A stretch of 19,757 bases of DNA from an uncultured Blautia sp. (GTDB lineage Bacteria; Bacillota; Clostridia; Lachnospirales; Lachnospiraceae): NCBI RefSeq assembly GCF_934372025.1, contig NZ_CAKROJ010000043.1, positions 1-19,757 on the forward strand, in the 5' to 3' direction. Shown piece by piece: positions 14,898 to 19,757 of this stretch. The notes below the pieces were generated by a model. The model ran no database searches and had not been told where the DNA came from. It worked only from the letters and a program-made list of their open reading frames with translations. A program made the translations under genes and the position numbers. Numbering within the stretch: position 1 is the first letter of the stretch; the number at the start of each line of letters is the position of its first letter.

Positions 14898-16277
14898 ATG
14901 ATTAACGTAATTGTAGAATTATCCAAATACGTCATCCTGACACTGATGATCGTATATACCTTTCACTGTTTTTATACCGTGCGGCAGCCGGACGAAGAAA
15001 ACCGGAATGAACTGCTCAGGCAGCAGCTTCTGTTGATTTTTTTCATTGATTTTACTGCATTTCTGATTCTCTATCTTAAAACGTTCAATTTTAAGATCGT
15101 TGAATTTTATGCGGAAATGCTGCTGTTTTTTGCCGCGATCCAGATTTTATACCGACTGTTTTATAAGAAAGCTTCCATTTTGCTTCTTAATAATATGTGC
15201 ATGCTTCTTAGCGTCGGTTTTATCATGCTCTGCAGATTGGATATTTCCGCAGCCCAGAAGCAGTTACTGGTTGCTGCCGGTGCCAGTGCCGTTGCGCTGG
15301 TAATTCCTGTGATGATACGTAAAATGAAATTTCTCCGCAGACTCACGTGGGTATACGCAGGAATCGGAATTATCCTTCTTGCTGCGGTTTTTGCACTTGC
15401 CAGGACCAGCTATGGTGCCAAGCTTTCTCTGTTGGGTGTACAGCCATCTGAAGCGATCAAAATCACCTTCGTGTTCTTCATGGCTTCTTTTCTCTCCAGA
15501 GATACCAGTTTTAAAGCAATTATTCAGGTTACCGTCGTTGCAGCCCTGCATGTCGGAATCCTGGTTATGTCCAAAGACCTTGGAAGTGCCGTGATCTTTT
15601 TTGTCGCATATCTCGTCATGGTATATGTGGCAACAAGAAATTTCGGATATCTTGCACTCGGAGTCGGAGGTGGTTCTGTTGCATCCGTTGTTGCATATTA
15701 TCTTTTCGGACATGTGCGGCAGCGAGTCAGTGCATGGAAAGATCCCATGGCTGTTTATCAGAATGAAGGCTATCAGATCGTACAGTCACTGTTTGCCATT
15801 GGTACCGGAGGATGGTTCGGTATGGGACTTTATCAGGGTTCTCCTGAATCTATACCTGTCGTTAAAAATGACTTTATATTCAGTGCGATCTGTGAAGAAC
15901 TGGGCGGTATTTTTGCAATCTGCCTGATTCTTGTATGCATGAGTTTTTTCCTTATGATCGTAAATATTGCACTGCGCATCATCAATCCTTTTTATAAACT
16001 GATAGCACTGGGACTTGGTGTAGAATATGCTTTCCAGGTATTCCTTACGATCGGAGGTGCCACAAAGTTCATTCCTATGACAGGTGTAACACTTCCTCTT
16101 GTAAGCTATGGCGGAAGCTCTCTTTTATGCACAATTCTGATGCTGGCTATTATTCAGGGACTTTATATTTTAAGAGAAGACGAGGACGAGGAATTTGAGA
16201 AACGAAAACAGGAAGCAATACGGAGAATCCGGGCAGAAGAAGCCATCAACCGAGCAGACAGAACGCGTCAGATCTAG
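14898..16277 (+). CDS. SEDS peptidoglycan glycosyltransferase, RodA/FtsW/SpoVE family
   Basis: A 459-residue polytopic membrane protein (about ten or more spans) that polymerises lipid II into glycan strands together with a class B PBP. Family motifs are SKDLGSAVIFF, GTGGWFGMGLYQGS, the loop KNDFIFSAICEELGG (D325 matches the conserved catalytic Asp region) and PMTGVTLPLVSYGGSS. The first 150 residues carry extra hydrophobic segments and are less conserved. The C-terminus is a charged cytoplasmic tail (about 28 residues, Glu/Arg/Lys-rich) whose DNA also encodes the start of the downstream PBP. Pairing with a short PbpA-like PBP resembles the rodA-pbpA layout of actinobacteria. Which SEDS member it is (RodA or FtsW) cannot be settled here. 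Confidence 0.93.
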   Translation: MINVIVELSKYVILTLMIVYTFHCFYTVRQPDEENRNELLRQQLLLIFFIDFTAFLILYLKTFNFKIVEFYAEMLLFFAAIQILYRLFYKKASILLLNNMCMLLSVGFIMLCRLDISAAQKQLLVAAGASAVALVIPVMIRKMKFLRRLTWVYAGIGIILLAAVFALARTSYGAKLSLLGVQPSEAIKITFVFFMASFLSRDTSFKAIIQVTVVAALHVGILVMSKDLGSAVIFFVAYLVMVYVATRNFGYLALGVGGGSVASVVAYYLFGHVRQRVSAWKDPMAVYQNEGYQIVQSLFAIGTGGWFGMGLYQGSPESIPVVKNDFIFSAICEELGGIFAICLILVCMSFFLMIVNIALRIINPFYKLIALGLGVEYAFQVFLTIGGATKFIPMTGVTLPLVSYGGSSLLCTILMLAIIQGLYILREDEDEEFEKRKQEAIRRIRAEEAINRADRTRQI

Positions 16278-17682
16278 GACGCGGCGCAGCCGTAACAAAG
16301 GCTATACCGGAGTCTCATTCTTTTTCATTGTCATATTTATGGGTCTGATCGGCTACCTGGTTTATTTTAATACCATAAAAAGCGACGATTTCATCAACAG
16401 CCCATACAACACACGTCAGGACACCTTTGCCGACCGTGTCGTCCGTGGAAATATTGTTTCATCTGACGGCGAGATACTTGCCCAGACTAATGTATCGGAG
16501 GATGGAACAGAAGAGCGTTCTTATCCATACAGCAATATTTTTGCACATGTTGTGGGATATGATTCTAATGGCAAGAGCGGAATCGAATCAGAAGCCAACT
16601 TTCAGCTTTTATCTTCTCATGAATTCTTTCTCAACCAGATCCGTAACGAATTCATGGGAACCAAAAATACCGGTGACACTGTTGTGTCCACTTTAAGTGC
16701 AGATTTGCAGACAACTGCATACAATGCTCTTGGAGACCGCAGAGGAGCCGTCGTGGCACTGGAGCCATCTACCGGCAAAATTCTGGCAATGGTCAGCAAG
16801 CCGGATTTTGATCCCAACACAATTTCATCTGACTGGAATACCCTTATCAATGATGAAACCAACAGCAGCCTTCTGAACAGAGCTACTATGGGACAGTACC
16901 CTCCGGGATCAACTTTCAAAATTGTCACTGCACTGTCTTATTTCCGAAGCAAAGGCAGCTTCAATGGTTTTTCCTTCGACTGCCAGGGAAGCATCACCAA
17001 AGAGGGTCATACGATCCAGTGTTACAATGGAGAGGTACATGGTACTGAGGATTTTTATTCAGCATTTGCCAGTTCCTGCAACTGTGCCTTTGCAGAAATC
17101 GGAACGGAACTTGGCGGAGCAGCTTTGCTTAAAACAAGTGAAGATCTTCTGTTTAACCGCAAACTTCCATTGACCTCTTATCGTAAGAGTTCCTTTACAC
17201 TGAATGGCAGTTCCGGAATTCCACTGATCATGCAGACTGCCATCGGGCAGGGAAACACTCTGGTATCTCCTATGCATATGGCCCTGATCACCAGTGCCAT
17301 TGCCAATGACGGTGTTCTGATGAAACCATACCTCATAGACAAAGTCACAAATACAGGCGGCGATACCATCAGTACGACGGAACCAACTGAAGCCAGACGC
17401 CTGATGAGCAGCAATGAAGCTGCATTACTTGGCAAACTGATGGAAGGCGTTGTTCAGAACGGAACTGCAAGCTCACTGAACGGACGTGGATATACGGCAG
17501 CCGGTAAGACGGGTTCTGCCGAATATGATGAAAACGGATCCAGTCATTCCTGGTTTATCGGATACTCCAATGTTGACGATCCGGATCTTGTAGTAGCCGT
17601 TATCGTAGAAGGCGGCGGCACCGGAAGCGCAGCAGCAGTCCCGATAGCTGCCAGTCTGTTTGATGCCTATTATTATGACTGA
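16195..17682 (+). CDS. Class B penicillin-binding protein (PbpA-like transpeptidase), TTG start
   Basis: A 495-residue membrane-anchored D,D-transpeptidase that cross-links peptidoglycan. It has a basic N-terminal tail, one transmembrane helix (about residues 40-62, VSFFFIVIFMGLIGYLVYF), a short N-terminal region (VVRGNIVSSDGEILAQT), and a transpeptidase domain with STFK (S239 nucleophile), SCN (294-296) and KTG (438-440). It lacks the large dimerisation region of PBP2/PBP3. The only usable start codon between the in-frame stop at 16171 and the membrane helix is TTG 16195, with GAGGA at 16182-16186, 8 nt upstream. This gives an 83-nt overlap with the SEDS gene in another frame. No T-tract terminator follows; a repeat hairpin lies just after the stop. 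Confidence 0.92.
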   Translation: MRNENRKQYGESGQKKPSTEQTERVRSRTRRSRNKGYTGVSFFFIVIFMGLIGYLVYFNTIKSDDFINSPYNTRQDTFADRVVRGNIVSSDGEILAQTNVSEDGTEERSYPYSNIFAHVVGYDSNGKSGIESEANFQLLSSHEFFLNQIRNEFMGTKNTGDTVVSTLSADLQTTAYNALGDRRGAVVALEPSTGKILAMVSKPDFDPNTISSDWNTLINDETNSSLLNRATMGQYPPGSTFKIVTALSYFRSKGSFNGFSFDCQGSITKEGHTIQCYNGEVHGTEDFYSAFASSCNCAFAEIGTELGGAALLKTSEDLLFNRKLPLTSYRKSSFTLNGSSGIPLIMQTAIGQGNTLVSPMHMALITSAIANDGVLMKPYLIDKVTNTGGDTISTTEPTEARRLMSSNEAALLGKLMEGVVQNGTASSLNGRGYTAAGKTGSAEYDENGSSHSWFIGYSNVDDPDLVVAVIVEGGGTGSAAAVPIAASLFDAYYYD

Positions 17683-17685
17683 TTA

Positions 17686-17726
17686 GTAACTATTCACAGG
17701 TACTGCGAACGGAGTGAACAGTAACA
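17686..17726. repeat. Short dispersed repeat, copy 1, with inverted-repeat arms
   Basis: The core 17703-17726 contains GAACGGAGTGAACAGTAAC and matches copy 2 (18388-18411) at 22 of 24 positions. GTAACTATTCAC (17686-17697) is nearly the reverse complement of GTGAACAGTAAC (17714-17725; 10 of 12), so the element can fold into a hairpin. It starts 4 nt after the PBP stop and has no coding potential. Confidence 0.7.
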
Positions 17727-17753
17727 CTGATTGATCACAGACTGAAGTTGTTG

Positions 17754-17782
17754 TTGCCAGTTAACAAAAAAAGAGTTATACT
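17754..17782 (+). promoter_or_regulatory. NUDIX gene promoter
   Basis: TTGCCA (17754-17759), a 17-nt spacer, then TATACT (17777-17782), about 50 nt before the start codon. The -10 region (17767-17790) is nearly the same as that in front of rnf at 5177-5200. Confidence 0.65.
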
Positions 17783-17834
17783 ATATGCAGTTTAAGATAC
17801 GAAATTCACACGCATTACAGGAGGAAATTGCAAA

Positions 17835-18287
17835 ATGATAGAAGCAACGAGCTGTGGCGGTGTGGTAATTTATCGTGGTAAAATACTGGCACTGTATAAG
17901 TCTTATAAGAACCGTTATGAAGGCTGGGTGTTGCCGAAGGGAACCGTAGAGCAGGGCGAAACACATATTCAGACTGCTTTGCGTGAGGTGCATGAAGAAG
18001 CTGGAGTCAGAGCTTCCGTAGTGAAATATATTGGCAAAAGCCATTATAATTTTACAGTACCTGAAGATATCGTTACCAAAGAAGTTCATTGGTATCTGAT
18101 GACGGCTGATAATTATCATAGCAGACCTCAGAGAGAAGAATTTTTTGTAGATTCAGGTTATTATAAGTTCCATGAAATTTATCATCTTCTCCGTTTCTCC
18201 AATGAGAAACAGATTGTAGAAAAGGCATATCAGGAATATCTGGAAATGCGGAGTCAGGGACTCTGGGGGAAACAGCGCAGAGTCTGA
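17835..18287 (+). CDS. NUDIX hydrolase
   Basis: A 150-residue soluble hydrolase that cleaves nucleoside diphosphates linked to another group. The complete NUDIX box spans residues 36-58: G36, E42, then REVHEEAGV with R50, E51, E54 and E55. LPKGTVEQGE at the start of the box and the Tyr-rich N-terminus recall the Ap4A-hydrolase / MutT branch, but the substrate cannot be read from sequence. The start is ATG 17835 with AGGAGGA at 17819-17825. It appears monocistronic: its own promoter lies upstream and a terminator follows at 18311. Confidence 0.92.
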   Translation: MIEATSCGGVVIYRGKILALYKSYKNRYEGWVLPKGTVEQGETHIQTALREVHEEAGVRASVVKYIGKSHYNFTVPEDIVTKEVHWYLMTADNYHSRPQREEFFVDSGYYKFHEIYHLLRFSNEKQIVEKAYQEYLEMRSQGLWGKQRRV

Positions 18288-18310
18288 TCTCTGCTGAAGA
18301 TGTATCCATA

Positions 18311-18343
18311 ACAGGGCTGTGTATTTTACGCAGCCCTGTTTAA
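18311..18343 (+). terminator. Intrinsic terminator after the NUDIX gene
   Basis: ACAGGGCTG (18311-18319) pairs perfectly with CAGCCCTGT (18331-18339). The stem continues inwards with T·G, G-C and T-A around a small AT-rich loop. Only TTTAAATT follows, so the T-tract is short. Confidence 0.72.
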
Positions 18344-18383
18344 ATTCTGAAAAACAGGAAATAATTATTATTGTAAAGTTTTC

Positions 18384-18411
18384 GTTGCTGTGAACGGGGT
18401 GAACAGTAACA
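18384..18411. repeat. Short dispersed repeat, copy 2
   Basis: The core 18388-18411 contains GAACGGGGTGAACAGTAAC, differing from copy 1 at two of 24 positions. GTTGCTGT (18384-18391) pairs with ACAGTAAC (18403-18410) with one G·T. Flanking GTAAA (18373-18377) and TTTAC (18415-18419) may extend the stem. It lies just before the ribosome binding site of the next gene. Confidence 0.7.
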
Positions 18412-18441
18412 AGTTTTACGATCAAAGGAGCTGTGAAACGG

Positions 18442-18753
18442 ATGCTGAAATGGCATAAAAATTACTACAAAGGAAGCAATGTAAAAAATGTCGCCGGGAT
18501 CCGGTTAAAACTCAGGCAGGGAAAACCTGTACCCGGTATCTATCTGATCACTCTGTCAGAAAATCCGCACAATCTTCTGGAAATACTGCCTGCTCTGACG
18601 CTGGTTCAGGAAACAGCTGCCCGCATCTGTCCTGAGATCGTAGGAATTGCCAAAGGCAGGGATGAGGCCATGGAACTGATCACAGATATGGTACAGACTG
18701 TCTATGAAGAGACCGGAGCTCTTGATATAAAAGAATATTGGAAGAACAGGTGA
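18442..18753 (+). CDS. Small conserved protein of unknown function
   Basis: A 103-residue soluble protein, MLKWHKNYYKG ... KEYWKNR, with a mixed alpha/beta look. A strand-like GIYLITLSENP is followed by LEILPALTLVQETA and the motif EIVGIAKGRDEAMELITDMV, then an acidic end. I recall similar short proteins in Lachnospiraceae near DUF2953 genes but know no function. Start choice: AAAGGAG (18424-18430) is 11 nt from ATG 18442 and only 2 nt from the in-frame GTG 18433, so ATG is preferred. The DUF2953 gene begins 4 nt after the stop, so the two are probably co-transcribed. The upstream leader holds repeat copy 2; I find no convincing promoter there. Confidence 0.75.
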   Translation: MLKWHKNYYKGSNVKNVAGIRLKLRQGKPVPGIYLITLSENPHNLLEILPALTLVQETAARICPEIVGIAKGRDEAMELITDMVQTVYEETGALDIKEYWKNR

Positions 18754-18757
18754 ACAC

Positions 18758-19757
18758 ATGTTACATATTCTATGGATATTGCTCAAATTCATATTAATAC
18801 TCCTGGGAATTCTTCTGGGACTCATACTTCTTACAGTGCTGCTTCTTTTGTTTTGTCCTGTAAGATATCAGGCAACAGCTTCCAAAGAAACGGATTCTGT
18901 CAGGGATATTTCTGCCAGAGTGCGGATCAGCTGGCTTTTGGGCGGAGTTTCTTTCAGATTGCAGTATGCACGCGGAACTTCCACGCCCGAATTCCGTCTG
19001 TTTGGGATTCCGGTCATGAAAATAATCCGGAAACTGCGTTCCCGTCGTACGTCTGAACCGTACACTAAAACAAAATCAACAAAAGAAGACATTGCTTCTG
19101 CCTCTTACAATGAACCGGCTGAAAAGAGTTCCTATGAACCACATCATGAACCAGAAGAAAACAGTGTTTCAGAATCATATATTGATCTGGAAGAGGACAG
19201 TTACCAGGAATCTCACGATGAAGCAGCAGAAGAGGAGAATCTTGAATATGTAAGATCAAAGCTTGGCACTCTGTTTTATAAGATCGGCAGTCTGTGCCGC
19301 TCCATACAAAACAAATTCCGTGCATTATGGGCTAAAATCTGCCGCATTCCTTCCTCTGTCGAAAATTTTGCTTTAACAATCCAGAACTTCTGTGATAAAA
19401 TAGAGTCATTCAAAAGATTTCTGGATCATCCTCGTACCAGAGCTGCATTTTCTCTGGTCAAAGACAGACTTTTCAAATTACTTCGCCATGTATTTCCTAC
19501 CAGAATACAGGGAACTCTTATATTTGGAAGCACAGATCCCTCTGTAACAGGAGCCGCACTTGCAATCCTCGGCATGACAATTCCATTCCACAAAAACTGC
19601 ATTTCAGTAACACCTTTATTTGAGGATCGGAACATTTTACAGGGGAATGTACAGCTCAGGGGACGTGTATATGGAATCGTTTTGCTGAAAACCGCTGTAG
19701 AATTATATTTCAATAAAAACATCAAATTCGTCATCAGACGATGGAAACATAAGGAGG
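18758..19757 (+). CDS. DUF2953-family membrane protein, 3' end cut by the window
   Basis: An open frame from ATG 18758 to the window end without a stop (333 codons visible). One strongly hydrophobic N-terminal helix (about residues 4-32, ILLGILLGLILLTVLLLLFC) ends in CPVRYQ. Strands of the DUF2953 type follow (ARVRISWLLGG), then a long acidic, low-complexity linker rich in Glu and Ser (about 105-165). The C-terminal part (GTLIFGSTDPSVTGAALAI, then LRGRVYGIVLLKTAVELYF) is the most family-like. In B. subtilis the YtfI/YtfJ pair places a DUF2953 gene before the spore protein gene gerW/ytfJ, and the same may hold just beyond this edge. The likely ribosome binding site is the AGG at 18748-18750. 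Function unknown. Confidence 0.82.
   Translation, partial: MLHILWILLKFILILLGILLGLILLTVLLLLFCPVRYQATASKETDSVRDISARVRISWLLGGVSFRLQYARGTSTPEFRLFGIPVMKIIRKLRSRRTSEPYTKTKSTKEDIASASYNEPAEKSSYEPHHEPEENSVSESYIDLEEDSYQESHDEAAEEENLEYVRSKLGTLFYKIGSLCRSIQNKFRALWAKICRIPSSVENFALTIQNFCDKIESFKRFLDHPRTRAAFSLVKDRLFKLLRHVFPTRIQGTLIFGSTDPSVTGAALAILGMTIPFHKNCISVTPLFEDRNILQGNVQLRGRVYGIVLLKTAVELYFNKNIKFVIRRWKHKE
19751..19757 (+). promoter_or_regulatory. Probable ribosome binding site of the next gene
   Basis: The last seven bases are AAGGAGG, the full Shine-Dalgarno sequence. They lie near the end of the DUF2953 frame, after the family's usual C-terminal strands, which suggests that the next gene starts a few bases beyond the window and overlaps or abuts DUF2953. 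Confidence 0.4.

Noticed and set aside
17686..17726. PBP-distal hairpin as an intrinsic terminator
   Set aside because: No T-tract follows, and the sequence recurs at 18388, so it is better described as a repeat.
18772..19325. Short frames on both strands at the right end taken as the genes of that region
   Set aside because: The true gene is the plus-strand frame from 18758, which has no stop in the window; its membrane helix and DUF2953-like C-terminus show that the others are shadows.
1..19757. CRISPR, defence island, prophage or transposon
   Set aside because: No spaced direct repeats, integrase, transposase or phage proteins are seen; every large frame is explained by housekeeping genes.

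Overview
The window is a chromosomal housekeeping region of an anaerobic Gram-positive Firmicute, almost certainly class Clostridia and most likely family Lachnospiraceae. The reasons are the moderate G+C, strong AGGAGG-type ribosome binding sites, a clostridial rnfCDGEAB operon, an ispH-S1 gene pair, the zapA / U32 peptidase / SEDS / class B PBP order, and a DUF2953 gene at the right edge. I cannot name the genus. I see no phage, insertion sequence, CRISPR array, tRNA or rRNA.

Layout. (1) 1-4038, plus strand: the tail of an unknown gene and a strong terminator. An operon follows: a BaiN/RdsA-family flavoprotein, cmk, ispH and a four-domain S1 RNA-binding protein, all overlapping and closed by a terminator. 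(2) 4073-5104, minus strand: a YprB-like DEDDh exonuclease, convergent to S1 and divergent from rnf. (3) 5105-10410: a leader region and the complete six-gene Rnf complex, ended by a terminator. (4) 10431-12149: ruvA-ruvB from an extended -10 promoter. (5) 12176-12688: zapA with its own promoter and a UUCG-capped hairpin. (6) 12726-17682: U32 peptidase, a RodA/FtsW-type SEDS protein and its class B PBP. (7) 17683-19757: a NUDIX hydrolase flanked by two copies of a short repeat, a conserved small protein of unknown function, and a DUF2953 membrane protein that runs off the end.

How they work together. The Rnf genes encode a membrane ferredoxin:NAD+ oxidoreductase that builds an ion gradient, a central energy module in fermenting clostridia. 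ruvAB serve recombination. zapA, the SEDS protein and the PBP serve division and wall synthesis. ispH supplies isoprenoid precursors, needed among other things for the undecaprenyl carrier. The flavoprotein and the U32 protein belong to families with members that modify 23S rRNA.

No unknown multi-gene system stands out. The points most worth a second look are: a near-perfect 17-bp palindrome inside ispH beside a cluster-ligand cysteine; ispH and S1 as separate genes overlapping in different frames; a six-cysteine C-terminal tail on RnfE; an 83-nt overlap in which the SEDS and PBP cytoplasmic tails are encoded by the same DNA; a 24-nt repeat in two copies around the NUDIX gene; and near-identical -10 regions in front of rnf and NUDIX.
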